NCBI RefSeq assembly: GCF_000758545.1
Contig: NZ_CP009279.1
Span: 5,084,001-5,148,000 of the forward strand
DNA length: 64,000 nt
DNA from: Paenibacillus sp. FSL H7-0737
Lineage (GTDB): Bacteria > Bacillota > Bacilli > Paenibacillales > Paenibacillaceae
Reading direction: 5' to 3'
The translations under genes and the position numbers were made by a program. Each line of letters begins with the position of its first letter. Positions within the stretch are counted from its first letter, which is position 1. The notes under the pieces are model-generated. The model was not told where the DNA came from. It did not search any database and saw only the letters and a program-made list of their open reading frames with translations. Below are positions 41,929 to 51,365 of this stretch, piece by piece.

Positions 41929-43335
41929 TTAGGTCTCTTTAATCTCTTTATTAAGGCTCTGAAGCACTTCCTCAAGCCTCATCCCTCTAGATCCTTTGAA
42001 TAGTACAATATCCTTGGAGCTGCTTTTCTCGATAAGGACGGCTGTTAATTCTGACTTATCCGTAAAAGCCAGCACACGCTCGTTTCCGAATCTTTCCTTT
42101 GCAGCTTCTGCAATATGGACTGACAATGGACCATAGGTATATACAAAATCAGTCACTGCGGGATCTAGGTAGTAGCCAATTTCTTTATGAAACTGTATTT
42201 CATCCGGCCCAAGTTCCAGCATGTCCCCCAGTACTGCGATTTTTTTGCCACTGCATTTCATAGTTTGAAGCACATCAATGGCCGCCTTCATAGAAGTCGG
42301 ACTGGCATTATAAGCATCATTCAAAAGTGTAAGCCCGGAAGAAGTCCGAATCACTTCAATCCGCATGCCCGTCAACTTAAGATTACTTAACCCATTCTCT
42401 ACATTTTGTTCTGTAATTCCAAAATGGCGAGCAACCGCTAGTGCAGCCAACGCGTTAACAACGTTATGCTGGCCTGGCAGCGGTAATGTAAAAGCATGTT
42501 CCTTGTGAAGGCTTGACGTAAACGTCATACCACCACTATGGGACATCATCCCAGTCGGATAATCATCATTATCTCCGTTCAGGCCGAAACGGAAGGACAC
42601 CATCTCCTCCGGAGCCTCAAAAGTGGACTCTTGCATTACCTCAGTCAGCAGCGGTTCATCACCGTTATAAATTAGCAGTCCACCTGGCTTTAGCCCTTCG
42701 ACTATTTCCAGCTTGGCACGGGCGATTTCTTTGCGGGATCCCAGTTGCAGCAGATGTGACTCACCTACATTAGTAATGACTGCAACATCTGGTGCAGCCA
42801 AAGAAGCCAGCAGAGCAATTTCTCCCCGCGAGCTCATACCCATTTCAAGCACTGCAATCTCTGTATCCTCAGCCATGGATAGAATCGTGAGCGGAAGACC
42901 AATATGATTATTGAAGTTTCCTTCTGTCTTGTGCACCTTGTACTGCGTTTCGAGCAAGGCCATAATGATATCTTTTGTCGTTGTTTTGCCATTACTGCCC
43001 GTAACTGCGACAACCTTCGGAGCGACCTCATTTAAATACGCAGCGGACAGCTTCTGAAGCGCCTCTAGCGTATCTTCAACAATTATGACTCCGCCACCCT
43101 CAGGCGCAGGACCTTTATCACGCTGCCATAAGGTCCCTGCAGCACCAGCAGCAAGAGCTGTAGCTGCATAATGATGACCGTCGAATTTGTCTCCCGTTAA
43201 AGGGACAAACAGGCAGCCTGTAGTAATCTTACGGGAGTCAGTAACGACGCCCGTAAGAGGTATATTCATAGCTTCGGCAGCAGGAAGTTCCCCTGCGCAC
43301 ATCACAGCAATTTGTCCCAAGTTTCTTGTAATCAA
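41929..43335 (-). CDS. murF: UDP-MurNAc-tripeptide:D-Ala-D-Ala ligase
   Basis: A 468-residue Mur ligase. P-loop VVAVTGSNGKTTTKDIIMALL; middle domain EIAVLEMGMSSRGEIA and NVGESHLLQLGSRKEIARAK; then NDAYNASPTSMKAAIDVL. The TTG start at 43335 overlaps the murE stop as TTGA, with AAGGGG 9 bases upstream inside murE, so the pair is coupled. Confidence 0.96.
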   Translation of the reverse strand: MITRNLGQIAVMCAGELPAAEAMNIPLTGVVTDSRKITTGCLFVPLTGDKFDGHHYAATALAAGAAGTLWQRDKGPAPEGGGVIIVEDTLEALQKLSAAYLNEVAPKVVAVTGSNGKTTTKDIIMALLETQYKVHKTEGNFNNHIGLPLTILSMAEDTEIAVLEMGMSSRGEIALLASLAAPDVAVITNVGESHLLQLGSRKEIARAKLEIVEGLKPGGLLIYNGDEPLLTEVMQESTFEAPEEMVSFRFGLNGDNDDYPTGMMSHSGGMTFTSSLHKEHAFTLPLPGQHNVVNALAALAVARHFGITEQNVENGLSNLKLTGMRIEVIRTSSGLTLLNDAYNASPTSMKAAIDVLQTMKCSGKKIAVLGDMLELGPDEIQFHKEIGYYLDPAVTDFVYTYGPLSVHIAEAAKERFGNERVLAFTDKSELTAVLIEKSSSKDIVLFKGSRGMRLEEVLQSLNKEIKET

Positions 43336-44819
43336 TAGCTTCGACCCCTTATAACTTCTTTCGCGACGATGCGGTCATCGAAATCGTGAACCACTCCGCC
43401 AATCAGTTGATAGGTCTCATGACCTTTCCCCGCAATCAATACTACATCGCCAGAGCTTGCCATTTCAATAGCCTTCCCAATTGCTTCTCGGCGATCAACA
43501 ATCATATGATACCGGTCAGAGGTGACTCCATCCTCTACTAGTCCTGCTTCTATATCCTTCAGAATTAGCTCAGGGTCCTCCGTCCGAGGGTTGTCAGAGG
43601 TTACGAATATCATGTCGCTATATTTTGCAGCTATCTTACCCATTAAAGGACGTTTCGTGCGGTCTCTGTCTCCTCCGCAGCCAAACACAGTAAGCACTTT
43701 ACCTGTAGCAAATTCGCAGACCGTTCTTAATACATTTTCCAGCCCGTCTGGTGTATGTGCATAGTCAACGATAACGGCATATTCTTGCCCCTCATCTACT
43801 GACTCCACCCGTCCAGCTACCCCATCAATCGCCTCAAGACTAGTCTTGATATCTGACAGTGACACATCTTCCAACAACGCTGCCGTAATCGCTGCAAGTG
43901 CATTATAGACATTGAACTTACCAACCATACGAAGCGAAATGTCCGTCTCACCCTTAAACGTATCTACATGGAAAAAAGTTCCTTTTGCAGTGATCGAGAT
44001 TTGCGAAGCTCGGACATTAGCGTTGTTATCAATGCCATATGTAATCACTTCCGCTGCAGTTTGGGTTGCAAAATAGTGGCTCGCCTCATCATCAGCATTC
44101 AGCACCGCATATTTGCGTTCTTCTTTCCAAGGAGAGATCACATTTCCTAGTCTAGAGAAGAATAGACCTTTAACCGCCCGATACTCCTCCATTGTATGAT
44201 GATAATCCAGATGATCCTGGGTTAAGTTCGTAAATATTGCTGTACGGAAGTCCGCACCCTTCACACGTCCTTGCTGAAGCGCATGGGAGGAGACTTCCAT
44301 TACGCAACATTCCACACCTTTGGAGGCCATATCATGAAGCGAGCGCTGCAGATCTAGCGATTCTGGAGTGGTCCCTGACATAGGGTAGCTTTTGCCGTCA
44401 TAGCGCATTTGAATGGTCCCAATCAGACCCGTCTTCATATTCTGGTCTTGCATAATTCGCTCAATAAGATAAGTCGTAGTTGTCTTCCCGTTTGTACCCG
44501 TAACCCCGATCATTCTCATTCGGCTGCTAGGGGAGCCAAAGAATGCATTCGACATGACAGACATCGCAAAACGGCAGTCATCCACAACGATCTGTGGGAT
44601 ATCAAGCTCTAGCTTATGCTCACATACGATAGCAGATGCTCCAGAGGCTACGGCTTGCGGCGCAAATTTATGTCCGTCTACGGTGTGACCCGGTAAACAG
44701 ATAAACAGATCACCCGGACTTACACGGCGGGAATCCGTCTGAAGATCAGTAATCTCCACCTCCCCGTCCCCATATAGACGCGAAGTAGCAAGACAAGCAG
44801 ATAATTCATTAACTTTCAT
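43332..44819 (-). CDS. murE: UDP-MurNAc-dipeptide:meso-DAP ligase
   Basis: A 495-residue Mur ligase adding the third stem residue. P-loop IGVTGTNGKTTTTYLIERIM; FTNLTQDHLDYHHTMEEY. The substrate-selecting motif is DNPR (FVTSDNPRTEDPELI), which marks meso-diaminopimelate rather than lysine. This agrees with dapL elsewhere in the window. AGTGAGGG lies upstream of the ATG at 44819. Confidence 0.97.
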   Translation of the reverse strand: MKVNELSACLATSRLYGDGEVEITDLQTDSRRVSPGDLFICLPGHTVDGHKFAPQAVASGASAIVCEHKLELDIPQIVVDDCRFAMSVMSNAFFGSPSSRMRMIGVTGTNGKTTTTYLIERIMQDQNMKTGLIGTIQMRYDGKSYPMSGTTPESLDLQRSLHDMASKGVECCVMEVSSHALQQGRVKGADFRTAIFTNLTQDHLDYHHTMEEYRAVKGLFFSRLGNVISPWKEERKYAVLNADDEASHYFATQTAAEVITYGIDNNANVRASQISITAKGTFFHVDTFKGETDISLRMVGKFNVYNALAAITAALLEDVSLSDIKTSLEAIDGVAGRVESVDEGQEYAVIVDYAHTPDGLENVLRTVCEFATGKVLTVFGCGGDRDRTKRPLMGKIAAKYSDMIFVTSDNPRTEDPELILKDIEAGLVEDGVTSDRYHMIVDRREAIGKAIEMASSGDVVLIAGKGHETYQLIGGVVHDFDDRIVAKEVIRGRSY

Positions 44820-44874
44820 AGTAATCCCTCACTCTACATTTTCGGATACAAACTGAACCCTTATACCTTTATCA

Positions 44875-46800
44875 TTATTCACTAGAAGCTCCCATATAAA
44901 TCCTGATGGTTGAGCCCTGTTCTACTCTTGCCCCAGCTTTCGGAGCCTGATTGATGACCGTATTGCCAGAGCCTGAACGCGCCAGATTAAAATTCATATT
45001 TAAATCCTCATAGATATCTTGTACGGTTGCACCTGTAAGGTCAGGCACGGTCACAATCGGAGTTTCACCATACTTATAAGTTTTTGGAAGCTGATCACTG
45101 CGCTCAGGAACCTTCATATAGTGCAGCGAGTCTTCCAAAATATTTTGCACGATTGGAGCTGCAACTACACCCCCAAATTGAATCCCTTTCGGATTATCCA
45201 CTGCAGTGTAGACAACGATCTGCGGATCATCCGCCGGCGCAAAGCCAATAAAAGAAACAATGTGCTCTGTCGGAGAATAACGTCCATTTATAACCTTCTG
45301 TGCAGTACCCGTCTTGCCACCTACACGATAGCCGTCGATAAAAGCCGGCCGTCCCGTGCCTTTGGCAACCACGCTCTCAAGTGCTGCCCGCACCTTCTTG
45401 GATGTCTCCTCCGAAATGACCTGCCGCACAAGCTCAGGCTTCACCTCTGATACAGTCTCTCCCGTTTCCGGATTAACCCATGATTTTGTTACATGTGGTT
45501 TATAGAGATTGCCACCATTGATAGCCGCGGATACCGCAGCAATCTGCTGAATAGGTGTAACCGAGACCCCTTGGCCGAAGGCCGTAGTCGAAAGCTCCAC
45601 CGGACCTACTTGACTAAGCTTGAACAGAATCCCATTAGATTCTCCGTTTAGATCAATTCCTGTTTTGCTGCCGAAACCAAAATCACGAATATATTTGAAG
45701 AGGGTTTCTTTGCCCAGCCGTTGCCCAAGAGCAACAAAACCAGGGTTACAGGAGTTCTCAACCACCTGAAGGAAGGTTTGGCTGCCATGGCCGCCTTTTT
45801 TCCAACAGCGCAGCTTCGCACCCGCCACTTCGATAAACCCAGGATCATAGAAATGATCATTTTGCAGGTCTACCTTACCTTCTTGCAGTGCTGCAGCAAG
45901 TGTGATGATTTTGAACGTCGAACCAGGCTCGTAAGTCATCCAAATGGGCAAATTCCGATTATAGATCTGCGGATCATATTCCTTATATAAACCCGGTTCA
46001 TAACCCGGTCTACTAGCCATGGCCAGAATTTCACCATTCTTCGGATTCATCGCTATAGCCCAAGCACCCTGCGCCTGATATTTTACCATAGCTTGATCCA
46101 GCTCACGTTCCATAATGGATTGAATCTGTTTATCAATCGTCAATTGCAGATTAAGTCCATCCTGAGGGGCAGAATACTTCTCCGATGATCCAGGCATGAG
46201 TCTTCCACCTGCGTCAGACAAATACGAAATATTACCTGCTATTCCTTTAAGTAAATTATCGTATATATTCTCGACCCCGGTAATCCCTTGGTTATCAATA
46301 CCTGTAAAGCCTAGTATATGCGCAGCAAGATCGCCGTACGGATAATATCTTTTGCTATCCTCAGCGACAACGATGCCCGGCAACTGCAAATCACGGATGC
46401 TCGCGGCAAGTTCCATCGTAATTTTGCGGCCGCCGGGCTGTAGTTTCACCGACATTGATTTTTTAGTCAGCAAGCTCATCAGCTTCTCCTCGGTCATCCC
46501 AAGCAGAGGCGCCAATTGCTGCGCTGTCTTTTGCTTTTCCTTCACCTGCACAGGCACCGCATAAACCGTAGGCGTACTGATATTATAGGCCAGCGGTATA
46601 CCTTCACGATCCAAAATTTCACCACGCTTGGCTGTAAAAGGAATATTGCGGCGCAAGGAATCTTCTACCTTGTCACTTAATTTCTCGCCTTGGGATAATT
46701 GCACATAAGCAAGACGCACGACCAGCGAACCGAATAACACTGCCAGTCCCAGCAGCGTCCACAACATTCTCCGCCGTGTTACGACCTTCGAAACCTTCAT
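44875..46800 (-). CDS. spoVD: Sporulation-specific penicillin-binding protein SpoVD
   Basis: A 641-residue class-B PBP. N-terminal membrane helix (MLWTLLGLAVLFGSLVVRLAYVQL), dimerisation domain (AKRGEILDREGIPLAYN), then the transpeptidase with STFK (EPGSTFKIITLAA), SCN and KTGTA. One C-terminal PASTA domain (VTVPDLTGATVQDIYEDL...) distinguishes it from PBP2B. SpoVD works with SpoVE in spore cortex synthesis. It starts at 46800 (GGGGGAG upstream). Confidence 0.93.
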   Translation of the reverse strand: MKVSKVVTRRRMLWTLLGLAVLFGSLVVRLAYVQLSQGEKLSDKVEDSLRRNIPFTAKRGEILDREGIPLAYNISTPTVYAVPVQVKEKQKTAQQLAPLLGMTEEKLMSLLTKKSMSVKLQPGGRKITMELAASIRDLQLPGIVVAEDSKRYYPYGDLAAHILGFTGIDNQGITGVENIYDNLLKGIAGNISYLSDAGGRLMPGSSEKYSAPQDGLNLQLTIDKQIQSIMERELDQAMVKYQAQGAWAIAMNPKNGEILAMASRPGYEPGLYKEYDPQIYNRNLPIWMTYEPGSTFKIITLAAALQEGKVDLQNDHFYDPGFIEVAGAKLRCWKKGGHGSQTFLQVVENSCNPGFVALGQRLGKETLFKYIRDFGFGSKTGIDLNGESNGILFKLSQVGPVELSTTAFGQGVSVTPIQQIAAVSAAINGGNLYKPHVTKSWVNPETGETVSEVKPELVRQVISEETSKKVRAALESVVAKGTGRPAFIDGYRVGGKTGTAQKVINGRYSPTEHIVSFIGFAPADDPQIVVYTAVDNPKGIQFGGVVAAPIVQNILEDSLHYMKVPERSDQLPKTYKYGETPIVTVPDLTGATVQDIYEDLNMNFNLARSGSGNTVINQAPKAGARVEQGSTIRIYMGASSE

Positions 46801-46880
46801 TCCGTTCTCCCCCGCTTTCACCTATAGACATGAGCTCTTATCTTCATGACTATTCGGGACAAACAGGGGTTAGAACAAGC

Positions 46881-49112
46881 CTATGGCCCACTCTCCGATT
46901 CCGTACCCTCATCAGCAGTCGAAGTTGCAGGATCCTCTTCACTCTTATCATTTAATGGTTTCAGCTTCAAAGTAACCAATGTTTTGCCGTTCTTTGTTCC
47001 TTCAATCTGTTCCGAGACATATCCTTCGCCTTCTACCGCAATCTCCACTTTTAGAAGTGTTAGAATCTCAAGCGCATCACGCAGCGACTCTCCTTTTAAA
47101 TTTGGAATGGTAGGCTTGTCCCCTTGCTTGCTTAATAGGTATATACGCTGTCCTTGAGTAAGCTTCGTTCCAGCCTCTGGATATTGGGTTTCCACAGATG
47201 CTTCTGCACCGACCACTTCAAAATCAAATCCTTGATCCAGAAGCGTCTCCCTTGCTTCCTTCATCGTTTTGCCCATCAGATCAGGTGTGGTCCGGAGCAC
47301 AGGCGCTTCAGATTCAACTGTTTTTTTACTATCCTTATCGCTAGTTTCAGTCGCTAACTTTGGAACTCCCATGTATTGCAGAGACTGAGATACGATTTCT
47401 TTAAATACAGGAGCTGCAGCTTTACCGCCGCCAACCTCAACGTTCGGTTCATCAATAATAACAATAACAGCGATCTTTGGATCATTCACAGGCGCATAAC
47501 CAATAAAGGAGACCAGTACTTTGGACTTCACGTAGTCCTTACCTTCAACCTTGATAGCCGTTCCTGTCTTACCTGCGACACGGTAACCTTCTATGTGAGC
47601 GTTGCGTCCTGTACCTTTGACTTGGTCGGCAACTACCTGCTCCAAGTATTCACCGGTTTTCTTGGCGCTTGCCTCATCAATCACCTGACGCACTACACTA
47701 GGCTGAGTAACCTTAGTGTCTCCGGTGTTTGGGTCCGTAACCTCTTTTACCACATATGGAGTCATCAGTTTCCCACCATTGGCGATAGCAGATACAGCAA
47801 CCAATTGTTGAAGCGGGGTAACTAGCACTTTACCATGCCCATATGCAAGTGTAGCAATTTCGATAGGACGTCCAAGGTTAGGGTTAACGACCCCACTGGC
47901 TTCCCCTGGCAGATCGATTCCTGTCTTCCCATTAAAGCCAAAATCATCAATATACTGTAAAAGTCTATCTTGTCCGAGCATTTCATAAAGTTTTACAAAA
48001 AGAACGTTACTAGACCGCTTCACACCTTCCAGGAAACTGATTTGCCCCCAGCCGGCACGATTAATATCATGTAATGCCTTACTGTATCCCTTAATTCTGA
48101 TAGATCCTGACAGAAATGTAGCTACGGGATCAAAAAGCTTCTCTTCTACAGCTGCAGCAAGTGTTACAATTTTGAAGGTCGAACCGGGCTCATAAGTTGA
48201 TTTGATAGCATGATTGTAGAAACCCGCTGCATCAGCACCCGTATCCATATATTTATTAGGATCAAAGGTAGGCATATTCGCCATCCCCAAAATCTCCATC
48301 GTATTCGGATCAGCAGCAATGACACTCATACTTTTCGGCTTATATTGCGCATATGCCTTTTCCATGGCCGCTTGTATATATTGCTGGATTGTACTGTCGA
48401 TTGTAAGCTTGAAATTACTTCCATTCACTACAGGTTTATAAGTATCTTTTGAATCCGGCAGCTTAACCCCTTGACCGTCACTTTGATAAAGCAGCTTGCC
48501 ATCGGCACCCTTAAGCTGTTCATCTAGGGATTTTTCCAGACCCATAATCGCCTTGCCATCTCGATCTGTATAGCCTAATATATGCGCAGCAAGCGAACCC
48601 TTAGGGTAATATCGTTTCTGCTCTCTAACAAGACCAATCCCAGTCTCTTGAATTTTATGCTCTTTACCTAGGGCTACATAAAATTCTTTCACCTTATCAG
48701 CAAGTTCCTGATCGATCTTCCAGCCTTCGTTACGAACCTCACGATTCTTGAGGTATTTACCGTTCTCGTCTTTCGCTTCAACCAGCTTCCGCAGCTCATC
48801 TTCTGGCTTGCCGAGTAACTCATGCAATCCCTTAACGACCTCATCACCAATTCCCTTTTCAGCAATGACTGCCGGGTTTACAACCACAGTATAAGCAGGA
48901 ACATCACTTGCGAGCACACTCCCATTACGGTCAGAAATCGTTCCTCGCTCTGCTTTGATAGTCGAAGTGTGCGCCCAAAGTGTAGCAGCCTTTTCTTGCC
49001 ATTCTGAACCCTCCATAACTTGAATCCAGAACACTCTAGCTATCAAAACAAGAAAAAAGAGGGTAATACACCCTCCTATAAACAGCGTGCGAAGTTTTAT
49101 TCTCTTTACCAT
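46881..49112 (-). CDS. pbpB: Division penicillin-binding protein PBP2B
   Basis: A 743-residue class-B PBP, the essential septal transpeptidase of the FtsI type. Membrane helix LFIGGCITLFFLVLIARVFWIQV, then a dimerisation domain with KAERGTISDRNGSVLASD. Active-site motifs: STFK (EPGSTFKIVTLAAA), SSN (VKRSSNVLFVKL), KTGTA. Two C-terminal PASTA domains (TTPDLMGKTMKEARETLLDQG and TIPNLKGESLRDALEILTLL) and an acidic tail. GAGG lies before the ATG at 49112. Confidence 0.95.
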   Translation of the reverse strand: MVKRIKLRTLFIGGCITLFFLVLIARVFWIQVMEGSEWQEKAATLWAHTSTIKAERGTISDRNGSVLASDVPAYTVVVNPAVIAEKGIGDEVVKGLHELLGKPEDELRKLVEAKDENGKYLKNREVRNEGWKIDQELADKVKEFYVALGKEHKIQETGIGLVREQKRYYPKGSLAAHILGYTDRDGKAIMGLEKSLDEQLKGADGKLLYQSDGQGVKLPDSKDTYKPVVNGSNFKLTIDSTIQQYIQAAMEKAYAQYKPKSMSVIAADPNTMEILGMANMPTFDPNKYMDTGADAAGFYNHAIKSTYEPGSTFKIVTLAAAVEEKLFDPVATFLSGSIRIKGYSKALHDINRAGWGQISFLEGVKRSSNVLFVKLYEMLGQDRLLQYIDDFGFNGKTGIDLPGEASGVVNPNLGRPIEIATLAYGHGKVLVTPLQQLVAVSAIANGGKLMTPYVVKEVTDPNTGDTKVTQPSVVRQVIDEASAKKTGEYLEQVVADQVKGTGRNAHIEGYRVAGKTGTAIKVEGKDYVKSKVLVSFIGYAPVNDPKIAVIVIIDEPNVEVGGGKAAAPVFKEIVSQSLQYMGVPKLATETSDKDSKKTVESEAPVLRTTPDLMGKTMKEARETLLDQGFDFEVVGAEASVETQYPEAGTKLTQGQRIYLLSKQGDKPTIPNLKGESLRDALEILTLLKVEIAVEGEGYVSEQIEGTKNGKTLVTLKLKPLNDKSEEDPATSTADEGTESESGP

Positions 49113-49157
49113 AAGCGAACCTCACAATTTTTTTATTGCGATCTTGCCAATCGCTCA

Positions 49158-49550
49158 CTAATTATCGCCTTCTGTCGATATCGGATTCACCGGAATAAAG
49201 ATTGTAGCATTTTCATCCGGTGCTACGTATCCAAGATCCTTTGCCTTTTGGGCAACCTTCTGCTCCAAGTTCTGCTTCTCCATCTCAAACGTGGAAATTT
49301 GCTTCTTAGCAGTCGCTATATCCTTATCTAATTTCTGGGCCTGCAAGTTCAAATCATAAATATGAACGTAACGTGAAATCAGGGTGATAGCCACCAAAAC
49401 GCATACTCCTAGCGTCAGCATATACAAAAGTTTCTCTTGCAGCGGAAGTACTCTTCGTTTGGTAACTACTTTTGTCTTCTCGCGGTAAAGGGGGTTTACC
49501 TCTTCTTTTCTTTTGGGCTGAACTGCTAAATTGCCGCGGGTATAGGCCAT
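49158..49550 (-). CDS. ftsL: Cell-division protein FtsL
   Basis: A 130-residue bitopic division protein. A basic cytoplasmic head (PKRKEEVNPLYREKTKVVTKRR) precedes one membrane helix (YMLTLGVCVLVAITLISRYV), then an extracellular coiled coil (LNLQAQKLDKDIATAKKQISTFEMEKQNLEQKV). FtsL is an unstable, rate-limiting partner of DivIC and DivIB. AAAGGAG precedes the ATG. The identity rests on the layout and on its place between rsmH and pbpB. Confidence 0.9.
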   Translation of the reverse strand: MAYTRGNLAVQPKRKEEVNPLYREKTKVVTKRRVLPLQEKLLYMLTLGVCVLVAITLISRYVHIYDLNLQAQKLDKDIATAKKQISTFEMEKQNLEQKVAQKAKDLGYVAPDENATIFIPVNPISTEGDN

Positions 49551-49573
49551 CTCTGACTCTCCTTTATCGTCAA

Positions 49574-50527
49574 TTACAATTTTTCTGCAATGCGCAGCTT
49601 AGCTGAACGGGCTCGAGTATTAAGCTCAAGCTCTTCTTCAGAAGGCACAAGCGGTTTGCGGTTGATTAACTTAAGCGTGCCTTTCGCGCCACATACACAA
49701 AACGGAAAGTCAGGCGGGCATGTACATCTGCTTAAATAGCTGCTTAGTATTTGCTTGCAAATTCGGTCCTCGAGTGAATGAAAAGTGATAACGGATACTC
49801 TACCTTCTGGTGCAAGGCAACGTACTGCGCTATGTAATCCTTCTTCAAAAGCACCCAACTCGTCGTTTACAGCAATCCGTAAACCTTGGAAGCTACGTTT
49901 AGCGGGGTGTCCTCCCGTTCTTCGTGCAGCCGCCGGAATACCTTCCTTGATAAGCTCAGCTAATTCTCCTGTGGTCTCCACAGGACTTTCTTCTCTTCTG
50001 TCTACAATTTTCTTAGCGATTCTCCGCGAGAACTTCTCTTCTCCATATTGGAAAAGCACACGGGCAATCTCCTGCTCAGACCACGTATTCACAATATCAG
50101 CAGCCGTTAATAGCGCTGTCTGATCCATCCGCATGTCCAGCGGAGCATCATGATTGTAACTAAATCCGCGTTCTCCCTCATCAAACTGGGGAGAGGATAC
50201 GCCAAGATCAAAGAGGACTCCATCTACTTGGGGAATGCCATCTTTTTGTGGTACAAAGGGCACATCCTTAAGTACACTCTCCAGATCACGGAAATTGGTC
50301 TTAATGAGTACAACCTTGTCTCCGTATTCAGCTAGTCTTTCTTTTGCGTTCTCCAGAGCCCAATCATCTTGATCCAAACAGATTAATCGGCCTTCGCCGC
50401 TAAGTTTGGAAGCAATTAGTGCGCTGTGGCCTGCTCCACCGAGAGTGCAATCTACATAGATTCCGTCTTTTTTGATGTGCAGCCCTTCTGTCGCTTCTTC
50501 TTTAAGCACCGTGATGTGGTGAAACAA
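49574..50527 (-). CDS. rsmH: 16S rRNA m4C1402 methyltransferase RsmH (MraW)
   Basis: A 317-residue SAM-dependent enzyme that methylates N4 of C1402 in the decoding centre. HHITVLKEEATEGL and YVDCTLGGAGHSALI (SAM loop), GVLFDLGVSSPQFDEGERGFSY and VITFHSLEDRICKQIL are diagnostic. The TTG start at 50527 follows GGAGGG by 7 bases. Confidence 0.97.
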   Translation of the reverse strand: MFHHITVLKEEATEGLHIKKDGIYVDCTLGGAGHSALIASKLSGEGRLICLDQDDWALENAKERLAEYGDKVVLIKTNFRDLESVLKDVPFVPQKDGIPQVDGVLFDLGVSSPQFDEGERGFSYNHDAPLDMRMDQTALLTAADIVNTWSEQEIARVLFQYGEEKFSRRIAKKIVDRREESPVETTGELAELIKEGIPAAARRTGGHPAKRSFQGLRIAVNDELGAFEEGLHSAVRCLAPEGRVSVITFHSLEDRICKQILSSYLSRCTCPPDFPFCVCGAKGTLKLINRKPLVPSEEELELNTRARSAKLRIAEKL

Positions 50528-50563
50528 GCTGCATCCCTCCAGGACAGTATTCGATATTGTGTT

Positions 50564-51001
50564 TTATAGATCAAAATTGAAATCCACCAATTTTTCGGCA
50601 ATTTCGTTGAACGATTCCTCGGACTGTTCGAAGTACTGCTCCCATAGCTCTTTGTTCCAGATTTCCACCCGGTTCGAAACGCCCAGAATAACACAGTCTT
50701 TGTCCAGTTTGGCATACTGCCTTAAATTGGCCGGCAGATTTACCCTTCCCTGCTTATCCCATACACATTCTGTTGCGCCTGAGAAAAAAAAGCGACTGAA
50801 TGCACGGGCATCTGATTTCATCAGTGAAAGGCTTTTTAGCTTTTGTTCCATGATTGCCCATTCTTCCATGGGATAAACAAATAGACACGAGTCTAGACCA
50901 CGGGTCGCCACAAAGGAGGTTCCAAGCAATTCACGGAGTTTAGCCGGAATAATAATTCGGCCTTTGTCGTCAATGCTGTGTTGATACTCTCCCATGAACA
51001 T
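50564..51001 (-). CDS. mraZ: Transcriptional regulator MraZ
   Basis: A 145-residue protein with two AbrB-like (SpoVT-type) domains: MFMGEYQHSIDDKGRIIIPAKLREL and TECVWDKQGRVNLPANLRQY. It forms rings and represses its own dcw promoter in studied bacteria. The start at 51001 (MFMGEYQ) matches other MraZ N-termini, with GGGTGGG 7 bases upstream; the frame stays open further upstream through the operator repeats. It is the first gene of the dcw cluster. Confidence 0.95.
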   Translation of the reverse strand: MFMGEYQHSIDDKGRIIIPAKLRELLGTSFVATRGLDSCLFVYPMEEWAIMEQKLKSLSLMKSDARAFSRFFFSGATECVWDKQGRVNLPANLRQYAKLDKDCVILGVSNRVEIWNKELWEQYFEQSEESFNEIAEKLVDFNFDL

Positions 51002-51026
51002 CCTTTTTCCCACCCCTAATCCCCGA

Positions 51027-51066
51027 ATCCCCACTTTACCCCACTTTTCACCACTTAAGCATAATA
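51027..51066 (-). promoter_or_regulatory. mraZ promoter -10 and candidate MraZ boxes
   Basis: On the minus strand a -10 TATTAT (51066-51061) is followed at once by three 10-base direct repeats: AAGTGGTGAA, AAGTGGGGTA and AAGTGGGGAT (51056-51027). Known MraZ boxes are closely spaced GTGG/AAAGTG-type repeats, so these fit an autoregulatory operator. A plausible but weak -35 (TTTTTG) lies 17 bases upstream of the -10. Confidence 0.65.
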
Positions 51067-51202
51067 GATTCGCCATTAAAAATCAAAAACCTTTTTCTGG
51101 TGAAAGGAATTTTTTGCTAAATCAGATGGATCGTTGCCCAAAAAACATTTCGCCACAGAAAAAAGCCATACAATCGGAATCTTGTCCGCTGCATGGCTTT
51201 TC

Positions 51203-51302
51203 AAGCATAAACGCCTTCGGCGTCCTTAAAAGGACGCCGAAGCGTTTAAGCGAGAAATATAAGGATAATGTATAGCGTAAAACTTATACTCTCTTATATT
51301 TT
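51203..51302 (+). repeat. 100-bp two-hairpin intergenic repeat, copy A
   Basis: It starts AAGCATAAACGCC with a strong GC hairpin (ACGCCTTCGGCGTCC then GGACGCCGAAGCGT), then TTTAAGCGAGAAATATA, and ends with the AT-rich stem closing TTATACTCTCTTATATTTT. It closely matches copy B. It lies between the ahcY stop (51366) and the mraZ promoter; nothing else is evident in 51067-51365. Confidence 0.87.
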
Positions 51303-51365
51303 ACAAAAGTTGCTTCAGTTCAAGGTACACTTGGTTAATATACTTTATTGTTGTGCGTTCCGTAA

